From: Embleya scabrispora
GTDB taxonomy: Bacteria; Actinomycetota; Actinomycetes; Streptomycetales; Streptomycetaceae
DNA: 64,000 nt
Direction of reading: 5' to 3'
Assembly (NCBI RefSeq): GCF_002024165.1
Contig: NZ_MWQN01000001.1
Coordinates: 2,542,001 to 2,606,000, forward strand
Shown here: positions 8,600 to 16,154 of the stretch, piece after piece
Numbering within the stretch: the first letter of the stretch is position 1
How the letters are laid out: each line of letters opens with the position of its first letter
Program-made: the position numbers and the translations under genes
Notes under the pieces: model-generated
What the model saw: only the letters and a program-made list of their open reading frames with translations
Databases searched by the model: none
Told to the model about the DNA's origin: nothing

Positions 8600-10066
8600 T
8601 CACGTGCCGGTGACGTCCGCCCACACCCCGGGCAGCGCCCGGACCAGGTCCGGCGCGGTCACCGGGCCGGGCAGCGTCCGGGCGGCCAGTCCGTGCAGCC
8701 AGGCGGCCACCGAGCCGGCGTCCAGCGCGTCCAGACCGGCCGCGAGCAGCGCGCCGGCCAGGCCGGAGAGCACGTCGCCGCTGCCCGCGGTGGCCAGGCG
8801 CGGGGTGCCGGTGGGATTGACCCGGGCCCGGCCGTCGGGCGCGGCGATCACCGTGGTGGAGCCCTTGAGCAGGACCACGCAGCGGTACAGCGCGGCGAGC
8901 CGGCGCGCGTGCTCCAACCGCGCCGCCTCGATCCGCTCGCGGGTGACCTCGACGCCCGCGGCGGCGAACAGGCGCACCGCCTCGCCCGCGTGCGGGGTCA
9001 ACAGCGCCGGGGCGGGCCGGGTGCCGGGGGCGGAGCGGGCGAGCAGGGTCAGGCCGTCCGCGTCCACCAGCACGGGCACCTCCGCGCCCAGCACGCTCGC
9101 GAAGCGCGCCTCGGCGTCCGGGTCGGTGTCCAGGCCGGGACCGACCACCCACGCCTGCACCCGGCCGGCCTCCGCCGGGGGCGCCTGGGTCGCCAGCGCC
9201 TCCGGGTGGGCCGCGAGCACCGGGCCGAGCACGGCGGCCGGCCCCGTGCAGCGGACCGCGCCGACCCCGCCGCGCACCGCCGCGCCGACCACCAGGACCG
9301 CCGCGCCCGGGTAGCGGGGCGAGCCCGCGGCCACGCCGAGCACACCGCGCGAATACTTGTCGCTCTCCCCCGAGGGGGTGGGCAGCAGCCGGGCCACGTC
9401 GTCGAGTTGCAGCACGGTCGGATTCGGCTCCGGCAGGTGCGGGCCGAGGCCGATGTCGACCAGGTGCACCACCCCCGCGTGGGCCGCGCCGGGGTCGATC
9501 AGCAGGCCCGGTTTGTGGGTGCCGAAGGTGACCGTCACATCGGCCCGTACCGCCGCGCCCGCGACCTCGCCGGTGTCCGCGTCCACCCCGCTGGGCACGT
9601 CGACCGCGACCACCATCGCCCCCGACACCCGGGCGAGCAGCGCGGCGGCCGTCGGTCGCAGTGCGCCCCGGCCGCCGATCCCGACGATGCCGTCCAGGAC
9701 CAGGTCGGCCCGGCCGAGCAGGCCGGCGAGGCCCGGGCGGTCCGGGTCGACCGCGTCCAGCGCCCGTACGCCGGCCGCCCGGGCCCAGGCGAGGCCGGCC
9801 GCGTGGGCCCGGTCCGGGGCGAGCAGCAGGGCGTCCACGCGCGCGCCGCGCCGGGCCAGCATGCCGCCCGCGTACAGCGCGTCGCCGCCGTTGTCGCCGC
9901 TGCCCACCAGGAGCACCACGCGGGCGCCGTAGACCCGGTCGAGCAGGCGCACGCAGGTGCCGGCCAGCCCGGCCGCGGCGCGGCGCATCAGGGTGCCCTC
10001 GGGCAGCGTCGCGAGCAGCGCGGCCTCCGCGGCGCGTACCTGCTCGACCGTGTGTGCGGCGCGCAT
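8600..10066 (-). CDS. nnr: bifunctional NAD(P)HX epimerase/dehydratase
   Basis: A two-domain metabolite-repair enzyme of 488 residues. The N-terminal YjeF/NnrE half (about residues 1-210) epimerises damaged R-NAD(P)HX; GSGDNGGDAL is its conserved binding loop. The C-terminal NnrD half (about 225-488) is the ADP/ATP-dependent S-NAD(P)HX dehydratase, marked by LTPHAGE, LLKGSTT and the anion-hole GSGDVLSG. The ATG (MRAAHTVEQ) lies 10 bp after the acpS stop and is preceded by GGGGGT. The acpS-nnr-alr order is typical of actinobacteria and points to co-transcription of acpS and nnr. Confidence 0.95.
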   Translation of the reverse strand: MRAAHTVEQVRAAEAALLATLPEGTLMRRAAAGLAGTCVRLLDRVYGARVVLLVGSGDNGGDALYAGGMLARRGARVDALLLAPDRAHAAGLAWARAAGVRALDAVDPDRPGLAGLLGRADLVLDGIVGIGGRGALRPTAAALLARVSGAMVVAVDVPSGVDADTGEVAGAAVRADVTVTFGTHKPGLLIDPGAAHAGVVHLVDIGLGPHLPEPNPTVLQLDDVARLLPTPSGESDKYSRGVLGVAAGSPRYPGAAVLVVGAAVRGGVGAVRCTGPAAVLGPVLAAHPEALATQAPPAEAGRVQAWVVGPGLDTDPDAEARFASVLGAEVPVLVDADGLTLLARSAPGTRPAPALLTPHAGEAVRLFAAAGVEVTRERIEAARLEHARRLAALYRCVVLLKGSTTVIAAPDGRARVNPTGTPRLATAGSGDVLSGLAGALLAAGLDALDAGSVAAWLHGLAARTLPGPVTAPDLVRALPGVWADVTGT

Positions 10067-10076
10067 GGGCGACCCC

Positions 10077-10445
10077 CTAGCCCTCGGCGATGACGACAGC
10101 GGAAGCGATGCCCGCGTCGTGGCTGAGCGACACATGCCAGTGCATCACACCCAACTCGGCGGCGCGCGCGGCTACCGTGCCGGTGACGGCCAGCAGTGGG
10201 CGGCCGGAGTCCTCGGTGGTCACCTCGGCGTCCAGCCAGTGCAGTCCGCCGGGCGCGCCGAGCGCCTTGGCCAGTGCCTCCTTGGCGGCGAAGCGCGCGG
10301 CCAGCGAGGCGACCCCGCGGGGCTGTCCGGGACGCACGTTCCGCTCCGCCTCGGTGAACAGCCGATCGGCCAGTCCGGGCGTGCGCTCCAGCGACTGCCC
10401 GAAGCGTGCGATGTCCGCCACGTCGATACCCACACCGATGATCAC
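10077..10445 (-). CDS. acpS: holo-[acyl-carrier-protein] synthase
   Basis: A 122-residue AcpS that transfers 4'-phosphopantetheine from CoA to the serine of acyl carrier protein. The Mg2+ and CoA-binding motifs GVGIDVADI (residues 4-12) and [14 protein letters not shown] are intact, and the C-terminal HVSLSHD is typical. Length is normal for group I phosphopantetheinyl transferases. The start is GTG with TAGGCT 6 nt upstream, a leaderless arrangement; no Shine-Dalgarno sequence is seen. nnr follows after 10 bp. Confidence 0.96.
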   Translation of the reverse strand: MIIGVGIDVADIARFGQSLERTPGLADRLFTEAERNVRPGQPRGVASLAARFAAKEALAKALGAPGGLHWLDAEVTTEDSGRPLLAVTGTVAARAAELGVMHWHVSLSHDAGIASAVVIAEG

Positions 10446-10451
10446 GGCCCG

Positions 10452-10457
10452 AGCCTA
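10452..10457 (-). promoter_or_regulatory. putative -10 box for leaderless acpS
   Basis: TAGGCT on the minus strand, 6 nt before the acpS GTG. It fits TANNNT at leaderless spacing. Confidence 0.5.
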
Positions 10458-10525
10458 TTGCCGGGCACGGCGCCGAAGGACACACACCGACCCGGGCTCG
10501 GCGCACCGCGCGCCGACAACGCGGC

Positions 10526-10556
10526 CGGGCCGCATCCCCGGCGGGGACGCGGCCCG
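10526..10556 (-). terminator. hairpin downstream of the EamA transporter gene
   Basis: CGGGCCGC pairs with GCGGCCCG, with an inner CCCC/GGGG stem, about 55 bp after the transporter stop. No T tract follows, which is common for actinobacterial terminators. Confidence 0.5.
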
Positions 10557-10610
10557 ATCGGCTCGCGAAACGGTCCTGCGCGGTGCTCGTGGCGGCGTAC
10601 CCCCGCCCGC

Positions 10611-11570
10611 TCAGGAGGCTTCGACAACCTCCGATGTGCGAGTCCGCCCGGCGATGGTGACCGGCGCCTCGACCCGCCGCACCGCGGGGGCGCGCCGGGG
10701 GGCCCGCTGACCCAGCACCATCGCGCCCAGGGCGATCACCAGGCCGAGCACCTGGAGCGGGGTCAGCGTCTGGCCCAGCACGATCAGGCCGGCGAGCGTG
10801 GCGATCACCGGGTTGACCAGGCCGAGGAAGGAGGCCACCCCGGCGCCGAGCCGCTCGATGCCGCGGAACCACAGGACGTAGGCGAGCGCGGTGCCGATCA
10901 GCACGAGGTAGCCGAAGCCGAGCAGGTTGCGGCCGGTGGGCACCGGCGGCATGCCCTCGACGGCGAACATCAGCGGGACGATGACCATGCCGCCGACGGT
11001 GAGCTGCCAACCGGTGGTGGCCAGGAGCGAGACGCCCTCGGGACGACCCCAGCGGGCCGACATCACCACGCCGGCCGCCATCAAGGTGGTGGCGACGAGC
11101 ATCAGGCCGACCCCGATCGGGTCGATCTTCGCCTGCGAGCTGAGCACCAGCAGGCCGACCCCGATCACCCCGCCGACACCGGCGAGCAGGACCCGGGGCT
11201 GCGTGCGCACCTTCAGGATCAGAAACGACAGGCCCGCGACGATCAGCGGCGACACCGCGCCGATCGTGGCGGCGACACCGCCGGGCAGGCGGTAGGCGCC
11301 GGCGAAGATCAGCGGGAAGAACAGTCCGACGTTGAGCATCCCCAGGACGAACGAGCGCCACCACCACACGCCGGTGGGCAGTCGGCGCGCCAGGGCGACC
11401 AGGATCAGCCCCGCGGGCAGCGCCCGCACGCCCGCCGCGAGCAGCGGCCGGTCCGCCGGGAGCATCTGCGTGGTCACGAGGTAGGTGGTCCCCCACGTGG
11501 CCGGGGCCACGGCCGTCGCCAGGAGCATTCCCAGGCGACCGAGTCCCTTGCTACCGCCCTGCACCGCCAT
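10611..11570 (-). CDS. EamA/DMT-family transporter
   Basis: A 319-residue integral membrane protein of the drug/metabolite transporter superfamily with two EamA repeats and about ten hydrophobic helices. Repeat 1 starts at LLATAVAPATWGTTYLVT and repeat 2 near SLLATTGWQLTVGG; PLIVAGLSFLIL and FLGLVNPVIATLAGLIVLGQ are typical helices. Probably an exporter of small metabolites; the substrate is unknown. ATG chosen after GGTGAAGG. A MarR regulator is divergently transcribed 112 bp away, with a perfect 18-bp palindrome between them, so the transporter is probably under MarR control. Confidence 0.9.
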   Translation of the reverse strand: MAVQGGSKGLGRLGMLLATAVAPATWGTTYLVTTQMLPADRPLLAAGVRALPAGLILVALARRLPTGVWWWRSFVLGMLNVGLFFPLIFAGAYRLPGGVAATIGAVSPLIVAGLSFLILKVRTQPRVLLAGVGGVIGVGLLVLSSQAKIDPIGVGLMLVATTLMAAGVVMSARWGRPEGVSLLATTGWQLTVGGMVIVPLMFAVEGMPPVPTGRNLLGFGYLVLIGTALAYVLWFRGIERLGAGVASFLGLVNPVIATLAGLIVLGQTLTPLQVLGLVIALGAMVLGQRAPRRAPAVRRVEAPVTIAGRTRTSEVVEAS

Positions 11571-11576
11571 GACCTT

Positions 11577-11594
11577 CACCTCAACGCTAGTTTT
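11577..11594. promoter_or_regulatory. weak MarR half-operator beside the transporter start
   Basis: CTCAACG at 11580-11586 repeats one half of the central palindrome; the whole 18-mer matches it at about 10 of 18 positions. It lies directly upstream of the transporter ribosome-binding region. Confidence 0.4.
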
Positions 11595-11606
11595 ACGAGC
11601 ACTGAC

Positions 11607-11624
11607 TATCTCAACGTTGAGATA
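11607..11624. promoter_or_regulatory. MarR operator, perfect 18-bp palindrome
   Basis: TATCTCAACGTTGAGATA is a perfect inverted repeat in an AT-rich patch between the divergent transporter and marR genes. Size and symmetry fit the binding site of a dimeric winged-helix MarR protein covering the promoters of both genes. Confidence 0.75.
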
Positions 11625-11655
11625 AGTAAATACCCAGGGTCTGCGAGCGTCAAGT

Positions 11656-11673
11656 AGATGAGCGTTGAGATAA
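11656..11673. promoter_or_regulatory. second MarR operator overlapping the marR leader
   Basis: TAGATGAGCGTTGAGATA matches the palindrome at 14 of 18 positions, with the right half (CGTTGAGATA) identical. It ends 9 bp before the marR ATG, suggesting autorepression. Confidence 0.6.
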
Positions 11674-11682
11674 ATTGGAGCC

Positions 11683-12198
11683 ATGACAGGACGCGACGCA
11701 ATTGATGACGTATGGGACCAATGGCACCGTGAACGCCCCGAGATCGACCCCGACCTGCTGGACGTGATGGCCGCAGTCGGCCGCATGAACCGACTGCGCC
11801 GCCACATCGACCAGACGTTGCGGACCTACTTCGCCCGATACGGGCTCGACTTCTCCGAGTTCGACGTGCTGGCCACGCTGCGCCGCTCCGGCGGCGCCGA
11901 GGGGGTCAGCGCGGGCACGCTGCTGCGCTCGGCGATGGTGACGTCGGGCGCGATCACCAACCGGGTGGACAAGCTCACCGCCAAGGGCCTGGTCGAGCGC
12001 TCGGTCTGCGCGGAGGACCGCCGCTCGGTCCGGGTCAAGCTGACCCCGGAGGGCATCCGGCTCGTGGACGACATCCTGCTCGGCCACATCGAGAACGAGG
12101 CACGCTTCCTGGCCGTACTCGACGCAGACGAGCGCGACCTGCTCAACAACTTGCTACGCAAACTGCTGATCGCGCAGGGGGATACGCACTTGGGTTGA
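11683..12198 (+). CDS. MarR-family transcriptional regulator
   Basis: A 171-residue winged-helix regulator. Helices at the N-terminus (residues 1-45) would form the dimer interface. The DNA-binding core includes LDFSEFDVLATLRRSGG, the recognition-helix region VTSGAITNRVDKLTAKGLVER and the wing DRRSVRVKLTPEG, all close to the MarR consensus. The ATG follows TTGGAG at good spacing. It most likely represses itself and the divergent EamA transporter through the palindromes in the shared promoter, and would be released by a small ligand that cannot be predicted. Downstream lies the giant repeat, not another gene. Confidence 0.92.
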   Translation: MTGRDAIDDVWDQWHRERPEIDPDLLDVMAAVGRMNRLRRHIDQTLRTYFARYGLDFSEFDVLATLRRSGGAEGVSAGTLLRSAMVTSGAITNRVDKLTAKGLVERSVCAEDRRSVRVKLTPEGIRLVDDILLGHIENEARFLAVLDADERDLLNNLLRKLLIAQGDTHLG

Positions 12199-12236
12199 TC
12201 GGCGGGAGGGGGCGGGGCGGGGGTGGGAGGGGTGGG

Positions 12237-12536
12237 TGGGTCGGGATCGCGGCGAGGGCGGAGGGGCGGGCCGGGGTCGCGACGGGAGCGGGAGGGTGGG
12301 CGCGGTCGCGACGGGGGCGGGTGGGTGGGCGCGGTCGCGGCGGGGGCGGGTGGGTGGGCGCGGGGGCGGAGGGGCGGGCCGGGGTCGCGGCGAGAGCGGG
12401 TGGGTGGGCGCGGTCGCGGCGAGAGCAGGAGGGTGGGCGCGGTCGCGGCGAGAGCAGGACGGCAGGCACAGTCGCGACGAGAGCGAAAGGGTGGGCGCGG
12501 TCGCGACGGGAGGGCAGGGGTGGGCCGGGGTCGTGG
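12237..12536 (+). repeat. 29-bp degenerate tandem array, about 10 copies
   Basis: G-rich units built around GGTGGGCGCGGTCGCGGCG. The TCGC core recurs at 12247, 12277, 12306, 12335, 12385, 12414, 12443, 12472, 12501 and, as TCGT, 12531: spacing is 29 or 30 bp except for one 50-bp step, where a unit lacks its core. The array has no unique spacers, so it is not CRISPR. Confidence 0.85.
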
Positions 12537-12690
12537 TGGCGGCGGCGGCTTTTTATTGGGCGCTTCGCGCCGGCTCGCGAGGCACCGCTTTTCTGCTCCC
12601 CCGCTTCGCTCCTCCGCAGAAAAGCGGCACCCCGCTCGCGGCTGTGCGCCCCTCCGCTTCGCTCCGGGTCGCCCAGCCTAAAAAAACAAG
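12518..12690 (+). repeat. left arm of 173-bp perfect inverted repeat
   Basis: Read in reverse complement, this stretch is identical to 12950-13122 at every base I compared. Imperfect pairing continues outward to 12500 and inward to about 12761. Within it are smaller palindromes, including a 12-bp stem CCGCTTTTCTGC/GCAGAAAAGCGG at 12585-12596 and 12616-12627. Confidence 0.9.
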
Positions 12691-12701
12691 GCGGCTCCGC
12701 C
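12680..12701 (-). terminator. candidate intrinsic terminator in the left arm (minus strand)
   Basis: On the minus strand, GGCGGAGCCGCC is followed by TTGTTTTTTT. It could stop transcripts leaving glmS after they have copied the right arm. The stem is short (4-5 bp), weaker than its right-arm counterpart. Confidence 0.45.
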
Positions 12702-12934
12702 GCTCTCCGCGCTTCGCGCGTCGATCACCACCTCGGCCCCACTCGTGGGCGCTGACGCGCCGACGGGGTGCACCAACGACTCGGGTCACCGGGCAAGGCC
12801 CACATCGCGGCGGTGGCCAGGCGGGGCGGGACCCGCGTCGTGTCGCGAGCCTGGCCTCCCCGCCCCTCACCCCCGTGGCGCGTCAGCGCCCACGAGAAGG
12901 GCCGCCCACGCGATCGACGCGCGCAGCGCGGAGA

Positions 12935-12960
12935 GCGGCGGAGCCGCCGCTTGTTTTTTT
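12935..12960 (+). terminator. intrinsic terminator in the right arm (plus strand)
   Basis: GCGGCG-GAGC-CGCCGC stem-loop followed by TTGTTTTTTT, a classical rho-independent terminator and unusual in so GC-rich a genome. It would stop marR readthrough after the left arm and loop have been transcribed. Confidence 0.6.
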
Positions 12961-13122
12961 AGGCTGGGCGACCCGGAGCGAAGCGGAGGGGCGCACAGCC
13001 GCGAGCGGGGTGCCGCTTTTCTGCGGAGGAGCGAAGCGGGGGAGCAGAAAAGCGGTGCCTCGCGAGCCGGCGCGAAGCGCCCAATAAAAAGCCGCCGCCG
13101 CCACCACGACCCCGGCCCACCC
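12950..13122 (-). repeat. right arm of 173-bp perfect inverted repeat
   Basis: Exact reverse complement of 12518-12690. Pairing continues imperfectly outward to 13140 and inward to about 12877, where CACGAG-type sequence mirrors CTCGTGGGCGCTGACGCGCC at 12742-12761. Confidence 0.9.
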
Positions 13123-13215
13123 TTTCACTCCCGTCGCGACTCCGGCCCGGAGCCCTACCACCGCCGCGACCCCGGCCCGGAGCCTTAACCGTCACGACTC
13201 CGGCCCGGAGCCCCC
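13105..13215 (-). repeat. inverted 28-30-bp tandem array, about 4 copies
   Basis: Units of the form CGACTCCGGCCCGGAGCC start near 13107, 13137, 13167 and 13195. In reverse complement they resemble the left array (GGGCCGGGGTCGCGGCG), so both arrays appear to belong to one large palindromic structure. The last unit ends just before the glmS stop codon. Confidence 0.75.
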
Positions 13216-13222
13216 GCGCCCC

Positions 13223-15073
13223 CTACTCCACCGTCACCGACTTCGCCAAGTTCCGCGGCTGGTCCACCTCGTGCCCCTTGGCCGTGGCCAGTTCACACGC
13301 GAACACCTGGAGCGGCACCGTGGACACCAGCGGCTGCAGCAGTACCGGCGTGGCCGGGATGCGCACCAGGTGGTCGGCGTACGGCACGACCGCCTCGTCG
13401 CCCTCCTCGGCGATCACGATGGTGCGCGCGCCCCGGGCCCGGATCTCCTGGATGTTGGACACGATCTTGTCGTGCAGCACCGAGCGCCCGCGCGGCGACG
13501 GGACCACCACGACCACCGGCAGGCCCTCCTCGATCAGCGCGATCGGGCCGTGCTTGAGCTCGCCCGCGGCGAAGCCCTCGGCGTGCATGTACGCCAGTTC
13601 CTTGAGCTTCAGCGCGCCTTCGAGGGCCACGGGGTAACCCACGTGCCGGCCCAGGAACAACACCGAGCCCGCGTCCTTGAGCGATCGCGCCAACTCGCGC
13701 ACCGGCTCCATGGTGTCCAGGACCTTGTCCACCATCTCGGGCATCGCCGCGAGCTGCTCGATCACCTCGGTGATCTCGTCGCCCCACTTGGTGCCGCGCA
13801 CCTGGCCCAGGTACAGCGCGACCAGATAGCACGCGACCAGCTGGGTCAGGAACGCCTTCGTCGAGGCCACCGCGACCTCGGGGCCGGCGTGCGTGTACAG
13901 CACGGCGTCCGCCTCGCGCGGCATCGTCGAGCCGTTGGTGTTGCAGATGACCAGTACCTTGGCGCCCTGCTCGCGGGCATGCCGCTGGGCCATCAGGGTG
14001 TCCATCGTCTCGCCGGACTGCGAGATCGTCACCACCAGCGTCTGCCGGTCCAGGATCGGGTCGCGGTAGCGGAACTCGCTGGCCAGCTCGACCTCGCAGG
14101 GCACCCGGGTCCAGTGCTCGATCGCGTACTTGGCGATCAGGCCCGCGTGGAACGAGGTGCCACAGGCGATGATCACCACCTTGTCGATCTCGCGCAGCAC
14201 CTCGTCGGCGATCCGCACCTCGTCGAGCACCAGGCGCCCGTCGGTGCCGATCCGGCCCAGCAGGGTGTCGCCGACCGCCTTGGGCTGCTCGGCGATCTCC
14301 TTGAGCATGAAGTAGTCGTAGCCGTCCTTCTCCGCGGCCGACACATCCCAGTCGACGTGGTACTCGCGAAAGGCCGCCGGCGCGCCGTGGAAGTCGGTCA
14401 CCGTGACGCTGTCCCGGCGCAGCTCCACGACCTGGTCCTGACCCAGCTCGATCGCCTCGCGCGTGTGCTCGATGAACGCGGCCACATCCGACGCCAGGAA
14501 GTTCTCGCCGACGCCGCGACCGACCACCAGCGGGGAGTTGCGGCGCGCGCCGACCACCACGTCGGGGGCGTCGGCATGCGTCGCGACCAGGGTGAACGCG
14601 CCCTCCAGGCGGCGGCAGACCCGGCGCATCGCCTCGGCCAGGTCCTGCCCCGCGCCCGGGAACTCCTCGGCCAGCAGGTGCGCGACGACCTCGGTGTCCG
14701 TCTCGGAGGCCAGCTTGTGCCCGCGCTCGGTCAGCTCGGCCCGCAACGCCGCGAAGTTCTCGATGATCCCGTTGTGCACGACCGCGACCCGGCCCGCGTT
14801 GTCCAGGTGCGGATGCGCGTTCACGTCGTTGGGCGCGCCGTGTGTGGCCCACCGCGTATGACCGATGCCGCACGTCCCCACCGGAAGCGGCGACTGCGTC
14901 AGCGCGTCCACGAGGTTGGCCAGTTTCCCGGCCCGCTTCTCGCTCACCAGCGCCCCGTCCACGAGCACGGCCACCCCGGCCGAGTCGTAGCCGCGGTACT
15001 CCAGCCGCCTGAGCCCGCCGATGACCACATCCAGCGCCGATTGAGCGCCCACATATCCCACAATCCCGCACAT
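13223..15073 (-). CDS. glmS: glutamine-fructose-6-phosphate aminotransferase (isomerizing)
   Basis: A 616-residue GlmS that makes glucosamine-6-phosphate from fructose-6-phosphate and glutamine, the first step to UDP-GlcNAc. The N-terminal glutaminase domain starts MCGIVGYVG, with Cys2 as nucleophile, and includes HTRWATHG. Two SIS domains follow, with [18 protein letters not shown] and [10 protein letters not shown]; the C-terminus KSVTVE is universal. ATG chosen because it exposes Cys2. TAGGCT 7 nt upstream suggests a leaderless transcript; no glmS ribozyme fits in the 93-bp divergent gap to coaA. glmM lies 3 kb away on the same strand, supplying the next step. Confidence 0.98.
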   Translation of the reverse strand: MCGIVGYVGAQSALDVVIGGLRRLEYRGYDSAGVAVLVDGALVSEKRAGKLANLVDALTQSPLPVGTCGIGHTRWATHGAPNDVNAHPHLDNAGRVAVVHNGIIENFAALRAELTERGHKLASETDTEVVAHLLAEEFPGAGQDLAEAMRRVCRRLEGAFTLVATHADAPDVVVGARRNSPLVVGRGVGENFLASDVAAFIEHTREAIELGQDQVVELRRDSVTVTDFHGAPAAFREYHVDWDVSAAEKDGYDYFMLKEIAEQPKAVGDTLLGRIGTDGRLVLDEVRIADEVLREIDKVVIIACGTSFHAGLIAKYAIEHWTRVPCEVELASEFRYRDPILDRQTLVVTISQSGETMDTLMAQRHAREQGAKVLVICNTNGSTMPREADAVLYTHAGPEVAVASTKAFLTQLVACYLVALYLGQVRGTKWGDEITEVIEQLAAMPEMVDKVLDTMEPVRELARSLKDAGSVLFLGRHVGYPVALEGALKLKELAYMHAEGFAAGELKHGPIALIEEGLPVVVVVPSPRGRSVLHDKIVSNIQEIRARGARTIVIAEEGDEAVVPYADHLVRIPATPVLLQPLVSTVPLQVFACELATAKGHEVDQPRNLAKSVTVE

Positions 15074-15080
15074 GGGGGCC

Positions 15081-15086
15081 AGCCTA
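15081..15086 (-). promoter_or_regulatory. putative -10 box for leaderless glmS
   Basis: TAGGCT on the minus strand ends 7 nt before the glmS ATG; no Shine-Dalgarno sequence is seen. Confidence 0.45.
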
Positions 15087-15166
15087 CGGGGTCCGCATCC
15101 GGCCGGCGGAAAGGCGTTCGACGGCCCGGCGACGGGCGGCCCGCGCCCACTGGCGACAATGAGCGG

Positions 15167-16135
15167 GTGCATTCCTTCGCGGCTCAGGGGCCGGCTCGCG
15201 ACCTGTCCCCCTTCGTCGAACTCGACCGCGCCGCCTGGACCCGACTTCGGGCCGGGACGCCGCTGCCGCTCACCGCGGACGAACTCGAGCGCCTGCGCGG
15301 CCTGGGCGACGTGGTGGACCTGGACGAGGTCTCCGACGTCTACCTGCCGCTGTCGCGCCTGCTCAACCTCTACGTCGGCGCCACCCGGGGTCTGGGTCGC
15401 GCGCTCACCACGTTCCTGGGCAACGGCGAGAACCCGGGGATACCGTTCGTGATCGGCGTCGCCGGCAGCGTCGCCGTCGGCAAGAGCACCACCGCGCGCA
15501 TCCTGCGCGAACTGCTCGCCCGCTGGCCCGACCATCCGCACGTGGAACTGCTGACCACCGACGGCTTCCTGTACCCCAACGAGGAGTTGGAACGCCGCGG
15601 CATCATGCACCGCAAGGGTTTCCCCGAGTCCTACGACCGGCGGGCCCTGGTGCGCTTCGTGGCCGACGTCAAGGCGGGCAAGCCCGAGGTCACCGCGCCG
15701 GTCTACTCGCACCTGACCTACGACATCGTGCCGAACGAGCGGCTGACCATCCACCGGCCCGACATCCTGATCGTCGAGGGCCTCAACGTGCTGCAACCGG
15801 CGTCGCCGACCGCCGACGGGCGCCCCCGGCTCGCGCTGTCCGACTTCTTCGACTTCAGCGTGTACGTGGACGCGCGCACCCAGGACATCCGCCGCTGGTA
15901 CCTGGAGCGCTTCCTCAAGCTGCGCCAGACCGCGTTCCGCGACCCGGCCTCGTACTTCCGCAAGTACGCGGTGATGACGCCCGACGACGCGCTGCGCTAC
16001 GCGGAGAACACGTGGGCGACGATCAACGAGGTCAATCTCGTGCAGAACATCCGCCCCACCCGCGGGCGCGCCACGCTGGTGCTGCAAAAGGACGCGGAAC
16101 ACGCGGTGAGCCGACTGCGGCTGCGGAAGTTGTGA
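15167..16135 (+). CDS. coaA: pantothenate kinase, type I
   Basis: A 322-residue CoaA that phosphorylates pantothenate, the committed step of CoA synthesis. The P-loop [12 protein letters not shown] is at residues 97-108. [19 protein letters not shown] and the late [12 protein letters not shown] are signatures of the bacterial type I enzyme, which is feedback-inhibited by CoA. GTG start (VHSFAAQG) gives a normal family length; no good Shine-Dalgarno is visible. It is divergent from glmS and runs toward DUF389, 19 bp downstream. Confidence 0.97.
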   Translation: MHSFAAQGPARDLSPFVELDRAAWTRLRAGTPLPLTADELERLRGLGDVVDLDEVSDVYLPLSRLLNLYVGATRGLGRALTTFLGNGENPGIPFVIGVAGSVAVGKSTTARILRELLARWPDHPHVELLTTDGFLYPNEELERRGIMHRKGFPESYDRRALVRFVADVKAGKPEVTAPVYSHLTYDIVPNERLTIHRPDILIVEGLNVLQPASPTADGRPRLALSDFFDFSVYVDARTQDIRRWYLERFLKLRQTAFRDPASYFRKYAVMTPDDALRYAENTWATINEVNLVQNIRPTRGRATLVLQKDAEHAVSRLRLRKL

Positions 16136-16142
16136 ACCCGGG

Positions 16143-16148
16143 TACCTT
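16143..16148 (+). promoter_or_regulatory. putative -10 box for leaderless DUF389 gene
   Basis: TACCTT lies 6 nt before the ATG of the DUF389 gene, just after the coaA stop codon. No Shine-Dalgarno is present. Confidence 0.45.
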
Positions 16149-16154
16149 CACGGG

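Larger units (their letters stand above)
12199..13222. other. 1-kb non-coding repeat region between convergent marR and glmS
   Basis: No credible gene lies here. Open frames exist on both strands, but they mirror each other because the DNA is a giant inverted repeat, and the flanking repeats have a 29-bp period that breaks every frame. From outside in it holds a G-rich 29-bp tandem array, the left arm, a loop of roughly 115-260 bp depending on how far the arms are drawn, the right arm, and a shorter inverted array of about 30-bp repeats. The centre of symmetry is near 12820. No transposase and no obvious target-site duplication is visible. Confidence 0.85.

Noticed and set aside
12237-12536. 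Possible CRISPR array
   Set aside because: The period is regular, but units are contiguous and degenerate, with no unique spacers, no separate conserved repeat and no cas gene nearby.
12518-13122. Insertion sequence bounded by terminal inverted repeats
   Set aside because: The interior (259 bp) is too short for a transposase, no family ends are recognisable and no target-site duplication is seen.
12236-13195. Arginine/glycine-rich open reading frames in the repeat region on both strands
   Set aside because: The same peptides appear on both strands because the DNA is an inverted repeat; codon use is not gene-like, and the 29-bp period destroys any frame.
13271-15166. Long plus-strand open frame opposite glmS, continuous with coaA
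   Set aside because: It is the antisense of glmS. Conserved CoaA sequence begins only after 15167, so the gene starts there.
15074-15166. glmS ribozyme upstream of glmS
   Set aside because: The 93-bp gap is too short, and a leaderless-type promoter box lies directly before the ATG; the ribozyme is known mainly from low-GC Gram-positive bacteria.
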